This document shows positions 1 through 8,752 of a stretch of 64,000 nucleotides of DNA, piece by piece. The first letter of the stretch is position 1. Every line of letters begins with the position of its first letter. Under the pieces are notes generated by a model. It had not been told where the DNA came from. It was given only the letters and a program-made list of their open reading frames with translations, and ran no database searches. The stretch is from the NCBI GenBank assembly GCA_022822005.1, contig JAJECO010000035.1, forward strand, positions 1 through 64,000. The letters run 5' to 3'. Made by a program: the position numbers and the translations under genes. This DNA comes from Candidatus Poribacteria bacterium (lineage in GTDB: Bacteria > Poribacteria > WGA-4E > PCPOR2b).

Positions 1-95
1 GGTTTAGCGTCGTTTACAGTGGCGGGGCCGTGGCGGATTCTCACCGCGCTTCCCTATTCTCCGGCAATCTGCATTGATTGCCAGCACCTGAATCG
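1..95 (-). ncRNA. Cobalamin (AdoCbl) riboswitch, partial at left edge
   Basis: Read on the minus strand, the sequence contains the conserved cobalamin-riboswitch signatures in order. The 5' AGGTGC element is at about 84-91, then GGGAAG and GGTGAGAATCC (complement of 35-45), and then the GCCACTG core (complement of 17-23). The 3' expression-platform part lies beyond position 1, so the regulated gene is outside the window to the left. In known examples this RNA represses cobalamin transport or synthesis genes, or B12-independent isozymes, when adenosylcobalamin binds. A perfect-consensus promoter sits about 50 bases upstream. Confidence 0.93.
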
Positions 96-146
96 ACAAA
101 TATGCAGTTTTAAGATGCTTCTACGATTCTTTTTGAAGCAGTGTTA

Positions 147-175
147 ATTATAGCAGACTGTGGAAGAATTGTCAA
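147..175 (-). promoter_or_regulatory. Perfect-consensus sigma-70 promoter for the riboswitch transcript
   Basis: On the minus strand TTGACA (complement of 170-175) is followed by a 17-bp spacer and TATAAT (complement of 147-152). The start point would be near 140, about 45 nt before the first conserved riboswitch element. Both hexamers and the spacing match the sigma-70 consensus exactly. Confidence 0.85.
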
Positions 176-265
176 CAGGATTTATGAAAAACGAGAGAAA
201 GGAGGGAAGTTACAAAGTTATGGAGAGGTTAACGGTATGTGCGAAACAAGGTTGAGAAAGATATG

Positions 266-1387
266 CTACTCTCTGCTTCCAAGTACGACTTCCCGCAAAA
301 GGAATTGGCCATCTCGGTAAATTTTAACCGTAACGCGGGTATCGGGTGAGAAACTTGCGACCCGTTTTTTCAGTTCAAGGAATGTATGGACAGGCTTCCC
401 TTTGAATTCAACAATCACATCCCGGTATTTGATGCCGGACTTGTGAGCGGGGCTATCCTTTGAAACTCCCGTGACGCGGACGCCAACAGCGGTAGTTCGC
501 TCACGTTCCTGTTCAAGCCGAACCCCGAGCCAACCACGAGAGACCTTACCGTGTCGCGTCAGTTGTTCGGCGATGTGTTTCACTGTATTAATTGGAATGG
601 CGAAGCCAATCTCGCTTCTCGTCCAGATCTGTTCGAAGGGGGTTCCGGCGTTTAGCATGGTGGCTTGTGTCTGGAACAATCCTGGAGTCGGCGAACTGAG
701 CCACTGTGATATCTGTTTGAGGTAAGGATCTTCCATCTTCGCCGCAATGACACCGACGATTTCCCCTGACGTATTAACAACAGCACCGCCACTATTACCC
801 GGATTCACAGAGGCGTTGATCTTGATTGCATCGTAAAATGGTCGGTTGGGTAGAATCTCTAAGCCGCTAACCGTTCCAAAGGAAAGTGTTGGAGAATGCC
901 TATAAGAACTGCCGACCGTGATGACCCAAGATCCCGTATTGATCTGATCCGAATCGCCAATTCTCATCTGGGGAAGGTTATCGCTCTCAACAGAGAGAAC
1001 AGCAATATCTGTTGGCATATCAACGCCGAGCAGCGTTCCCGATGCCCGTTCTCCATCTGCAAATACAACTTCAATTTCATCTGCATTGTCAACGACCCCG
1101 GCGGTTGTTACAACGTGTCCGGCAGAATCGATGATAATACCAGATCCAATGTTTTGGTAATAGACGACAGTCTCCGAATCGTCATCTACTAATGTCCTCC
1201 GGTTTCTCGAAATCTTTTGGGTGGTAGCTGTGCATGTCGCCACGACTTCAACCACAGATGGTTGCACAGATTTAACTATCGCTTGAAACTCGCGCTCCAT
1301 GGATTGCAGCACACTCTCTTCGGCAACCGTAGAGTAGAGACACGTCGAGAACAGGGTGACAGCGAGGACAATAACTGTTTTGTACAT
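266..1387 (-). CDS. HtrA/DegP-like secreted protein with PDZ domain, probable pseudoprotease
   Basis: This 373-aa protein has a signal peptide (about residues 1-22), a trypsin-like HtrA domain (about 40-270) and one C-terminal PDZ domain (about 290-370). The triad Asp (Asp127, in PTDIAVL) and Ser (Ser199, in NPGNSGG) are present. The catalytic His expected in the TNNHVV motif is replaced: the sequence reads TTAGVVD, placing Gly97 at that position. It is therefore probably proteolytically inactive, or very altered. It abuts the anti-sigma gene directly (anti-sigma stop at 1388) and has its own GGTGGAGG ribosome site inside that gene's end. An extracytoplasmic sensing or binding role in the sigma/anti-sigma circuit is inferred from the operon; a chaperone-only role is an alternative. 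Confidence 0.88.
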   Translation of the reverse strand: MYKTVIVLAVTLFSTCLYSTVAEESVLQSMEREFQAIVKSVQPSVVEVVATCTATTQKISRNRRTLVDDDSETVVYYQNIGSGIIIDSAGHVVTTAGVVDNADEIEVVFADGERASGTLLGVDMPTDIAVLSVESDNLPQMRIGDSDQINTGSWVITVGSSYRHSPTLSFGTVSGLEILPNRPFYDAIKINASVNPGNSGGAVVNTSGEIVGVIAAKMEDPYLKQISQWLSSPTPGLFQTQATMLNAGTPFEQIWTRSEIGFAIPINTVKHIAEQLTRHGKVSRGWLGVRLEQERERTTAVGVRVTGVSKDSPAHKSGIKYRDVIVEFKGKPVHTFLELKKRVASFSPDTRVTVKIYRDGQFLLREVVLGSRE

Positions 1388-2098
1388 TTACAAGCCTCCA
1401 CCTGTAGGAGCTTCTGTGTAGTTAATGGTTTGTAAAATATAGTTCTGTTCTAGCCGCTGTGGTTGCTGGCTTCTACGCACGGGTTGCAGGTCGAACACCT
1501 GGAACTGAGGTTGTTGACTTCTACGCACAGGTTGTAGATTAAACGCCGAAAGTTGTGGCTGTTGGTTTCTACGCACCGGCTGAAGGTCAAACACTGAGGA
1601 TTCTGGAAAACTGACCAAGGATTGCGGTTCTTGACTAGGTACAGCAAGAGGAAATTGTGGTCGCTGCTCTTCAATTCTACGTTCCTCAACAAGTAGTGCC
1701 TCCCTTGAAGCCCTCGGTGTGGCAACGATTTCAACCGACTCGGGATTGATTGATGCTTTTTGAAAAAAATAAAAACCTGCAACCATCATAAGCATCACTG
1801 CAACTCCACTCAATACCAAATGGATTTGACCATGCAGGGGCTGCAACACACGTCCCCACAAAGGAATTGATTCGACTTGGGTATCCACGAGGCGAGCCTT
1901 CAAGGCAGTGTCGAAGTCAGTTGATGGCTCGATCTGGGGCAATTGATGCAACAAATCTAATGACTCGTGGAATAGCGTAAACTCTCGACGACACGACTCA
2001 CAAGCATTCAGATGGGCTTCAAATGTTCTGACCGCCCGATAGTCTAATTCATCTTCTATGTACGCAGAAAACTGTTCTTCAGCTTTTAAGCAGTTCAT
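1388..2098 (-). CDS. Zinc-finger anti-sigma factor with repeated periplasmic tail
   Basis: This 236-aa protein starts with a zf-HC2 type anti-sigma domain; the HLNACESC segment supplies the His-x3-Cys-x2-Cys zinc motif. A transmembrane helix follows at about 105-125, then a Pro/Gln-rich outer segment. The outer segment carries three tandem 16-residue repeats with the core LQPVRRxQQPQ. Its start codon overlaps the sigma-factor stop by 4 nt (ATGA), so translation is probably coupled. By family it would hold the cognate ECF sigma at the membrane. The repeated tail is the unusual part and could be a partner-binding region, for example for the PDZ protein encoded next. Confidence 0.88.
   Translation of the reverse strand: MNCLKAEEQFSAYIEDELDYRAVRTFEAHLNACESCRREFTLFHESLDLLHQLPQIEPSTDFDTALKARLVDTQVESIPLWGRVLQPLHGQIHLVLSGVAVMLMMVAGFYFFQKASINPESVEIVATPRASREALLVEERRIEEQRPQFPLAVPSQEPQSLVSFPESSVFDLQPVRRNQQPQLSAFNLQPVRRSQQPQFQVFDLQPVRRSQQPQRLEQNYILQTINYTEAPTGGGL
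1444..1587. repeat. Three tandem 48-bp repeats inside the anti-sigma gene
   Basis: The 10-mer TTCTACGCAC recurs at 1471, 1519 and 1567, exactly 48 bp apart, within three similar units. Each unit encodes 16 residues of the anti-sigma factor, so the repeat keeps the reading frame. Boundaries are approximate. Confidence 0.85.
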
Positions 2099-2700
2099 GT
2101 TGACTCCACAAAACTTCTCAATTTGTCTTTTAACATAAGCCGTGCGCGGTTGATGCGCGACTTTGTCGTCCCGAGCTGTAGGGTTAACGTGTTACTGATC
2201 TCCTCATAGCTCAATTCTTGCAGGTCCCGAAGAACCAATGGCAATCTATACCGATCGGGGAGTTCTGAAATTGCACTTTGCACAGCGTGTTCCCGTTCTT
2301 TCTGTTCAAGTTGGTTTCCGGGTTGTAGGGAGACATGTGCGGGGGCCGTTGCAATCAGATCTTCTTCGGTTGATTCGGAGCCCGAGGAGGATTCGGTAAT
2401 CACGTTATCAACGAAGAACCGACCACGCCGCCCCCGGTTTCGCAGCTCATTCCTACAAAGATTGGAAGCAATGTGATACATCCAGGTGCTGAACTTAGCG
2501 GTTCCGGATCTGTATCGTTTGATTGCTTTGAACATACGAACAAATGTCTCCTGTGCCAAGTCCTCAGCGGCGTCCGGGTCACTCAGGAACCGAGCGATGA
2601 AATTCACCAGAGGAATCTGATTTCGGCGCACGATCAGATCAAACGCCTCCATATCCCCTTGTTGACACTGTTTCATCAATTCATCGTCCAGATCTGGCAT
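2095..2700 (-). CDS. ECF-family RNA polymerase sigma factor
   Basis: A 201-aa sigma-70 family protein with only regions 2 and 4. Region 2 (about 10-90) includes the DAAEDLAQETFVRMF helix and the FSTWMYHIASN segment. Region 4 (about 135-195) includes LPDRYRLPLVLRDLQELSYEEIS and a helix-turn-helix. It lacks the C-terminal additions of other sigma classes. The start is supported by a GGAGG site 7 nt upstream. It heads an operon with the overlapping anti-sigma gene and the HtrA-like gene, the usual arrangement for an envelope-signal-responsive sigma. Confidence 0.93.
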   Translation of the reverse strand: MPDLDDELMKQCQQGDMEAFDLIVRRNQIPLVNFIARFLSDPDAAEDLAQETFVRMFKAIKRYRSGTAKFSTWMYHIASNLCRNELRNRGRRGRFFVDNVITESSSGSESTEEDLIATAPAHVSLQPGNQLEQKEREHAVQSAISELPDRYRLPLVLRDLQELSYEEISNTLTLQLGTTKSRINRARLMLKDKLRSFVEST

Positions 2701-2763
2701 AACCGGTCCTCCGCGGGTGCTTGATTAGAAACACACCAATAGATTCAGGAAGTTGCAACTGTT

Positions 2764-2778
2764 GTCTAAAAATTAGAC
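2764..2778. promoter_or_regulatory. Perfect inverted repeat upstream of the ECF operon
   Basis: GTCTAA, AAA, TTAGAC forms a perfect 6-3-6 dyad between the divergent sigma operon and the YCF48-like gene. It could be an operator or a small hairpin. I saw no clear sigma-70 hexamers for the sigma operon in the gap 2701-3007, which fits autoregulation by the ECF factor but does not prove it. Confidence 0.3.
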
Positions 2779-2868
2779 GGATCCTCTATCATATCGTTAC
2801 GCTTAGTGCATCCCGTGGCTCAACAACGTTTGAATTCATAGATAGGAATGTTCAAAAGGAAATTTTTG

Positions 2869-2897
2869 TTGACGTAACCTAAAAAAAACTGTAAAAT
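2869..2897 (+). promoter_or_regulatory. Sigma-70 promoter for the YCF48-like gene
   Basis: TTGACG (2869-2874), a 17-bp spacer rich in A, and TAAAAT (2892-2897). It would give a leader of about 100 nt before the ATG at 3008, which has an AAGGAG ribosome site. Confidence 0.7.
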
Positions 2898-3007
2898 GAT
2901 TTTTGTTGATAAGTCCTTAGGAACATAGATAAACTGGTGCAAGTCCCTATCTATAGAAACAAGCCGTTAAGTGATTCACCTCAAACGATTATAGCAAGGA
3001 GCGTACA

Positions 3008-4033
3008 ATGCAATCAACAAGAATTTTGAGCCTAATGCTGGTTTTGACAATCGCTGGGCTGTTGATACTCCCCCACGCTTACGGAGGTGGGAAATGGACA
3101 ATTTTGCGCAATGATGATTTTATGCGTAACGACGGTGTAGAAGGGCATCTTCAGGATGTGGAGTTTACCAATGCTATGAATGGTTGGGCTGTGGGATCTC
3201 AAGGATTGATACTACAAACAACCGATGGCGGAAAGACTTGGACACAGATGGTAATCGAGATGGAACGTCCTGTTGATTTGTGGAATGTTTATTTTCGCGA
3301 TGAGAATGTAGGCTTTATTACAGGGGTGAGGGGTGTCATCCTCAAGACAACTGATGGCGGTCAAACGTGGGAAAACAAAGTAGCAATCAATGAAGGCCGC
3401 TTGGACCGGGAAGGAAATCCCGCTCCCGCCCCTCTTCGTCGCCGTTTAATAGATACATGGATGGTGGATGAACAGATTGGATATATGGTTGGAGAAAACG
3501 ATACCTTCATTAAAACCACCGATGGCGGTGAAAGCTGGACTGGCACAGGTAAGCGTGTAGCTGTTGGAAATACACGCAACAATTTTGAAAGAATCCATTT
3601 TGCATCGCCAACACTCGGTTGGATAGTTGGTTCGTTCGGAACGATCTTGAAGACAACTGATGGCGGTCAAACATGGGAAAACCAAGAAGCTGGTGTTGAC
3701 AATAATCTGAAAGGGATCGATTTTGTCGATGAAAACACCGGCTGGATTTCAGGACAGGAAGGTGTAATCCTCCACACACAAGATGGAGGGACCACATGGA
3801 CAAAACAGAAAACAGATTCTTACGATAGTTTATACGATATTGTCTTTGTCGATCCGCAAACTGGCTGGGCTGTTGGTGATTTTGGAACTATCTTGCACAC
3901 TGCCGATGGTGGACAGACATGGACACGCGAAGACACTGGAAACTCCACACCGCTATACGCCGTCGATGCGATAGATAAAACACAACGATGGGGAGTTGGT
4001 GAATGGGGGATAATTCTAGGGATTGGGCAATAA
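3008..4033 (+). CDS. Secreted YCF48/BNR-repeat beta-propeller protein
   Basis: This 341-aa protein has a signal peptide (about 1-26) followed by about six repeats of 40-50 residues. Each repeat contains a version of G(T/V)ILKTTDGGQTW preceded by a GW-VG strand. This is the pattern of the YCF48-like (photosystem II assembly factor/HCF136-like) and BNR-repeat propellers. Outside phototrophs such proteins are usually extracytoplasmic scaffolds or sialidase-like binding modules of unknown partner. No catalytic residues can be assigned. It is transcribed alone from a good promoter, divergent from the sigma operon. Confidence 0.85.
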   Translation: MQSTRILSLMLVLTIAGLLILPHAYGGGKWTILRNDDFMRNDGVEGHLQDVEFTNAMNGWAVGSQGLILQTTDGGKTWTQMVIEMERPVDLWNVYFRDENVGFITGVRGVILKTTDGGQTWENKVAINEGRLDREGNPAPAPLRRRLIDTWMVDEQIGYMVGENDTFIKTTDGGESWTGTGKRVAVGNTRNNFERIHFASPTLGWIVGSFGTILKTTDGGQTWENQEAGVDNNLKGIDFVDENTGWISGQEGVILHTQDGGTTWTKQKTDSYDSLYDIVFVDPQTGWAVGDFGTILHTADGGQTWTREDTGNSTPLYAVDAIDKTQRWGVGEWGIILGIGQ

Positions 4034-4080
4034 CCCTTCTTTTGATAGGCAATAACTCCATTTTTAAGTTGAGGTGCTGA

Positions 4081-5493
4081 ATGGCAGACCTCAAGAACAT
4101 CGACGAGAATTTTGTTCAAGAGGTGTGGAACGAGCAGCGCTTCTTGAATTTCGATCTCAAATCCATAGACGGCCGTTCGATCCAAGTGCTTAAGCCGGGC
4201 CTCTGGAATAGCGACGAAGGTCCCGATTTTGTCCATGCAGAGCTCTTGATTGACGGAGATTTATATGCCGGTGATGTAGAGATACACATCAATTCATCGG
4301 GGTGGTATAACCACAAGCATCATCTCGATCCGAGATATAATCGTGTCATCTTACATGTCGTTTATTTGAACGACGACATCAATCTCCGGACGCGGCTTCA
4401 GAACGGGAAGCGAATTCCAACACTCGAAATCCTGAACCGGCTTGATGCACCTATCGGTGATCTGTTCGACGAAAGGAGAGAAAGTCAGGAGACACCTGCT
4501 AACGACTGCCGGGTGACGGGCAAAACGCTCAGAATCGAGAGCGTCCAGTCAATCCTCAATGATTTAGGACAAGAGCGACTGCTGGGAAAAGCTGATGTGA
4601 TGCGAGGCATGTTGGCTCGTGTTGATTTTGAACAGCTGCTGTACGAAGGCATTATGGAGGCGTTGGGCTATACAAAGAATCGCAAACCTTTTCGAGAATT
4701 AGCACAACGGGTCCCGCTTTCAGAACTTCTCGGCAAATCCGATGAATCAATTCAAGCAATTCTGTTTGGCGTGTCGGGGTTGCTGCCTTCGCAATCTCAG
4801 CAAAAGACCGAATGGAACGAAGTGGATAGGAAGTTTATCAAAAAGTTGGAATCGGTTTGGGAATCCACTGAACAGTACAAAAAACCGACACGTATGACAA
4901 CGGAGCAGTGGCATTTCGCCAAGATGCGTCCAGCCAATTACCCCTCCCGTCGCATCCCTGCCATCGCCCAAATTATCAGTCGTTGTCAGGATACCTTGAT
5001 GATGGATTTTCTCCCGCTGATTGAGGGTGCAACAACAGCGAATCAAAGAACGTTGGCACGTATTCGGCGCCAGTTGCAGGAGAGGTTGACCCCCGCACCC
5101 GTGGGTTACTGGGAAGACCATTCCCACTTCGGCAAGGGCATCCCGCAACGTGGTGCCGCGCTTATCGGGATGGCTCGTGCCTCCGACATCATTGTCAACA
5201 TCTTGTTGCCAATTGTGCTGGCATGGGCTGAACAAACCCAAAGTCCAAAGCTGACAGAAGCGGTGCAGCGACTATATGATAGCTATCCAAAACTGCAAGA
5301 GAATCGTATCACTCAACAGATCGAAGCACAAATTTTCAGCCAAGAGCAACCGATTAAACTCATCTCTCCTTCTGCCAAGAAACAGCAGGGCGCGATTTAT
5401 CTCGATGGCAATTTCTGTAGCAGCCGCCTCTGCGATCTCTGCCCTGTCATTGAGGGAGGTGGGGTTGTTAAAGAACAATGTACTAGTATTTAG
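4081..5493 (+). CDS. DUF2851 family protein
   Basis: A 470-aa cytosolic protein with the features I associate with DUF2851: an N-terminal segment with the motif GPDFVHAELLIDG and VEIHINSSGWYNH, a long helical middle, and a C-terminal cysteine cluster (CSSRLCDLCPV, about residues 450-462) that may bind metal. The biochemical function of the family is not known to me. A GAGGTG site precedes the ATG. It is followed closely by a small hypothetical gene and a BatA-like gene, which suggests co-transcription. Confidence 0.75.
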   Translation: MADLKNIDENFVQEVWNEQRFLNFDLKSIDGRSIQVLKPGLWNSDEGPDFVHAELLIDGDLYAGDVEIHINSSGWYNHKHHLDPRYNRVILHVVYLNDDINLRTRLQNGKRIPTLEILNRLDAPIGDLFDERRESQETPANDCRVTGKTLRIESVQSILNDLGQERLLGKADVMRGMLARVDFEQLLYEGIMEALGYTKNRKPFRELAQRVPLSELLGKSDESIQAILFGVSGLLPSQSQQKTEWNEVDRKFIKKLESVWESTEQYKKPTRMTTEQWHFAKMRPANYPSRRIPAIAQIISRCQDTLMMDFLPLIEGATTANQRTLARIRRQLQERLTPAPVGYWEDHSHFGKGIPQRGAALIGMARASDIIVNILLPIVLAWAEQTQSPKLTEAVQRLYDSYPKLQENRITQQIEAQIFSQEQPIKLISPSAKKQQGAIYLDGNFCSSRLCDLCPVIEGGGVVKEQCTSI

Positions 5494-5505
5494 ATGGAGG
5501 TTATT

Positions 5506-5955
5506 ATGAAGTTGGGATTTCTCTCTAAAATTTTTGAAGGTGCACTCAGTATTGAAAGGACGTACAACGATTGTGATAAGGCTCTGAACAAACTGGGTGC
5601 ATACAATGAACGAATTGAAGAAATGGAAAAGAATGGGGAGAATGCAAGTAGTTTTCCCGCCGAAGAGAAAGCGGAACTCGATGAAATCGTGGATACCGCT
5701 ATCCAAGGAGCGACGCGACTGATTAATCTGGAACCAACGCGCAACTGGCCGGGCGTTTTCAGAGAGATGCACAAAAACTTGGCAAATATCTACTATGAAC
5801 TGCACGACTATGACAAAGTCCATGCAGAGTGTGATAAGCTAAAGGCGGACTACGGCGAAGTCGGGCGCCAAGAGGCCGAGGAAATCCTGGAGAAATTTGG
5901 AGATAAAGAGAACGGCAATACCGATTCCTCTGAGGAGGCAGCTGCGACGATGTAA
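5506..5955 (+). CDS. Small helical hypothetical protein
   Basis: A 149-aa acidic, helix-rich protein with no family I recognise. The second half (WPGVFREMHKNLANIYYELHDY) resembles one TPR-like helical hairpin. The ATG at 5506 is preferred over one 12 nt earlier because a GGAGG sits 6 nt before it, and the earlier ATG would overlap that ribosome site. It starts 12 nt after the DUF2851 stop and ends 2 nt before the BatA-like gene, so the three are probably one transcription unit. Confidence 0.7.
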   Translation: MKLGFLSKIFEGALSIERTYNDCDKALNKLGAYNERIEEMEKNGENASSFPAEEKAELDEIVDTAIQGATRLINLEPTRNWPGVFREMHKNLANIYYELHDYDKVHAECDKLKADYGEVGRQEAEEILEKFGDKENGNTDSSEEAAATM

Positions 5956-5957
5956 CA

Positions 5958-7871
5958 ATGCACTTCCTAAACCCTTCCGCTTTTTATCTATTGGTATTCA
6001 TCCCAATTGTGGTGCTGCTGCACTTCCTCAAATTACGTCGTCGGCACCATGTTGTCCCCAGCGTGATGCTTTGGCTTGAAGCCATTGAGGACATGAAAGC
6101 AAATGTTCCCTTCCAGCGTCTGAGACACTCACTCTTGCTCCCGCTTCAGATTCTGTTTTTGTTAGTTGTGGTAGGCGGCGTTGCCCGTCCCGCGCTGCGC
6201 CAACTGGGAGGTTTAGGTGAGCAGTCAATTCTCGTTATCGATACGTCGGCGAGTATGGGGGCAACTGATTTAGGCGAAACTCGTCTTGATGTAGCAAAAG
6301 CGAAAGCACTAAAGCTGATTAATCGGCTTGGAGCAGATGGGCAGATGATGATTATGGACACATCGCGCCCGCCGCATAACATCCGTCAGATATTTACATC
6401 GGATAGGGAAAAATTGCATCAGGCAGTTGAGAATCTATCCGTGGCGCATACTGGTCCATCGCTCAGACCGGTATTTGATTCTGTAGTTGCCTACGCAGAC
6501 GTATCGGGAACACAAACTTCGCTGAATCCCGATACAATAGGGGTCGTCTTTATCAGCGATAATTTTCGGATGCTCCCCGATTCCGCAAGTTCCGCTCAGT
6601 TGCAAAAAATCGGTTCGGGAAACCAAAGCGAGAACATTGCAATTGTCCAGTTTAGCGTCACCCGCGCATTAATCCCACCGAATCGCTATCAAGTCCTCAT
6701 TGGCGTACAAAGTTTTGCGGACACCCTTAAAGAATTCCAAGTACAGTTGGGTATTGAGGGGAAATCATTTTTTGAAGATGAAGCTGTAGTCCTGCCACCG
6801 AAAGAAACAACATCAATCCTATTCTCTCTCGATGACGACGAACGGTTTTATGGGCAGGTCGTCACTACTAGCCTTGATATTAATGATGACCTCTCCGCTG
6901 ATAACAGTGCTTCGGCGATTTTGCACCCACCGTCGAAGTGGCAGATTTTACTCGTCAGCGATCGAAATCCGCTACCGTTGAATGCGATCCTCAAAACGGA
7001 TCCGCACGTCAGTCTGAATCAAATCCAAACATCAGATTATCACGGTGTAGGAGATAACGATATTCTTATTTTCGATCAGTTTGTTCCGGATCCGCTTCCC
7101 GAAGGAAATATCGTTTTCCTGAATCCAGTCGGCGGACTCCCTTTTATGCCAACCCAAAACAACAGGCAGCCAATTCGGGTCATCGATCAGCACCCTACAC
7201 ACCGGGTGATGCGCGATGTGTCGCTGATTGATTTGGAAGTCAAAGTGTCGCTACAAACCCAATTACCGCTGTGGGGCATTCCGCTTGTTGAAACGAGCCA
7301 GACACCCCTCATCTGGCTCGGAGAACAAGACAACCAGAAAATGATCGTTTTTGCATTTGATCCGTTCGATCCTGACATTTCAAACTTTGCTGCATCTATA
7401 CCTTCCGCACCTATTCTAATGTCTCAATGCTTGGAGTGGTTGGGAACAGCAACCTCCCCAATCCAGCCCGATCTCGTTAGGACAGGCGAACCTGTAAAGA
7501 TTTGGATTGAGTACCCTAACGAAGTTAAAGAGGTAATTGTCCAACTGCCTGACGGCACCCGACGAGAACTGAAGACACAGGAGGCGCAAATAGTTTTTGC
7601 AGACACAACGCAAATTGGCATCTACACCGTATTTGTCGATGGCGAACCACTTGGCAGATTTGCAGCCAACCTACTCAACCCACAGGAATCCGACCTTTCG
7701 CCGCCGCCATCGGTGGATAATGCCAATACGGGTATAAACAGTGGACAGGTGCAATCCGATTTGCCAGAAGTGAACAGAGAGATATGGGCATACGCAGCCG
7801 TTCTCGCACTATTGCTGCTCATTGTGGAGTGGTGGCTATACCACCAGAATCGCCGCTTCAGGCAGCCGTGA
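5958..7871 (+). CDS. BatA-like membrane protein with VWA domain
   Basis: A 637-aa protein. The N-terminus (about 1-80) is an aerotolerance-type BatA domain with two membrane segments (FYLLVFIPIVVLLHFL and LLLPLQILFLLVVV) around a basic loop. A von Willebrand A domain follows, with the MIDAS motif DTSASMG at about residue 95. A long extracytoplasmic region leads to a C-terminal transmembrane helix (AYAAVLALLLLIVEWWLY). Such proteins usually work with a MoxR ATPase and a DUF58 protein, which are not in this window. Translation is probably coupled to the upstream gene (2-nt gap). Confidence 0.85.
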   Translation: MHFLNPSAFYLLVFIPIVVLLHFLKLRRRHHVVPSVMLWLEAIEDMKANVPFQRLRHSLLLPLQILFLLVVVGGVARPALRQLGGLGEQSILVIDTSASMGATDLGETRLDVAKAKALKLINRLGADGQMMIMDTSRPPHNIRQIFTSDREKLHQAVENLSVAHTGPSLRPVFDSVVAYADVSGTQTSLNPDTIGVVFISDNFRMLPDSASSAQLQKIGSGNQSENIAIVQFSVTRALIPPNRYQVLIGVQSFADTLKEFQVQLGIEGKSFFEDEAVVLPPKETTSILFSLDDDERFYGQVVTTSLDINDDLSADNSASAILHPPSKWQILLVSDRNPLPLNAILKTDPHVSLNQIQTSDYHGVGDNDILIFDQFVPDPLPEGNIVFLNPVGGLPFMPTQNNRQPIRVIDQHPTHRVMRDVSLIDLEVKVSLQTQLPLWGIPLVETSQTPLIWLGEQDNQKMIVFAFDPFDPDISNFAASIPSAPILMSQCLEWLGTATSPIQPDLVRTGEPVKIWIEYPNEVKEVIVQLPDGTRRELKTQEAQIVFADTTQIGIYTVFVDGEPLGRFAANLLNPQESDLSPPPSVDNANTGINSGQVQSDLPEVNREIWAYAAVLALLLLIVEWWLYHQNRRFRQP

Positions 7872-7890
7872 CGAGTGTCGGTATCAAATG

Positions 7891-8676
7891 CTATGAACTT
7901 GCAGGTTCTACATCCGCATAGATGTAAGTGGGAGATGAATTTCTCGAGTGAATCTTGTCGCTGCTGTCGTCATCATCGGAGGAAGCGACTGCCCTCTGCA
8001 CTATGCGACCGGGCTGTACTTCTATGGGTGATGCGAACATTGGACCATCAGTGACGCATGTGTGGAACTCGCCGTTTTCGCCGAGCGGGTCCACCTCTGC
8101 GGGGAGGTCAGCGAGGAATTTGCGATCGAACCATCTACCGGCAAACTCCGCTGGCAACTTGGTGGGATTGAGAGCGGTTACGATGGCACGTACTCCGGAG
8201 CCAATCATCTCCTGAGCGAGAGTGGGAGTGGCTTGCCCCCAAACCGGGAAGATCGGCGTAAAGCCGGTTCCGCTGAGTTTATCTTCGCGATAACGGCGGA
8301 TGTCCTCGAGGAATAGGTCTCCAAAGGCAAAATGTGACACCGTCAGATGTTCGGGCAGCGTACGCACACGATCCAGAAACTGCAGCATCGCGGCTTCATA
8401 TTGTGCATTGGAACAAGGGTACGGTATCGGTATCTCGTATAGTGGCACACCAAGTCTTTCGGACTGGAGTTTCAGGATCCAAGAGGGCGTGGAGTGGATA
8501 GAGACACGGTCAAAGGTTGTGGTCACGGTTGTAAAGATACCCCGCACATCGTACTGTTCGCTCTGTTGGCGTAGGGTGTGAAATGCCCAAGCGGAATCCT
8601 TGCCCGAAGACCAAGAGACAAGAACGGGAGTGCGCGAAGTAGGGGCAGCCGTAGCGTGTGCCTGTTGTTTTGTCAT
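7891..8676 (-). CDS. Dph6-like PP-loop ATP pyrophosphatase (adenine nucleotide alpha hydrolase family)
   Basis: A 261-aa protein whose N-terminus carries the PP-loop ATP-binding motif SWSSGKDSAW (about 22-31). The remainder follows the diphthine-ammonia ligase/MJ0570-like family, with the region FGDLFLEDIRRYRE and the late motif GENGEFHTCVTDGP. In eukaryotes and archaea this fold amidates diphthine on EF-2. Bacteria lack diphthamide, so the substrate here is unknown and ATP-dependent amide formation is only an inference. The gene is solitary and convergent with the BatA-like gene (19-nt gap). Confidence 0.8.
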   Translation of the reverse strand: MTKQQAHATAAPTSRTPVLVSWSSGKDSAWAFHTLRQQSEQYDVRGIFTTVTTTFDRVSIHSTPSWILKLQSERLGVPLYEIPIPYPCSNAQYEAAMLQFLDRVRTLPEHLTVSHFAFGDLFLEDIRRYREDKLSGTGFTPIFPVWGQATPTLAQEMIGSGVRAIVTALNPTKLPAEFAGRWFDRKFLADLPAEVDPLGENGEFHTCVTDGPMFASPIEVQPGRIVQRAVASSDDDDSSDKIHSRNSSPTYIYADVEPASS

Positions 8677-8752
8677 GATCCGGAATTGTAACGCAAATAG
8701 CGATAGATTCGCAAGGCAAAATTCTCAGCGTAAGGAGTAACAACCGCTGCCC

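Noticed and set aside
4116-5241. Long antisense reading frames within the DUF2851 gene
   Set aside because: These are shadows of a gene with clear family motifs on the plus strand.
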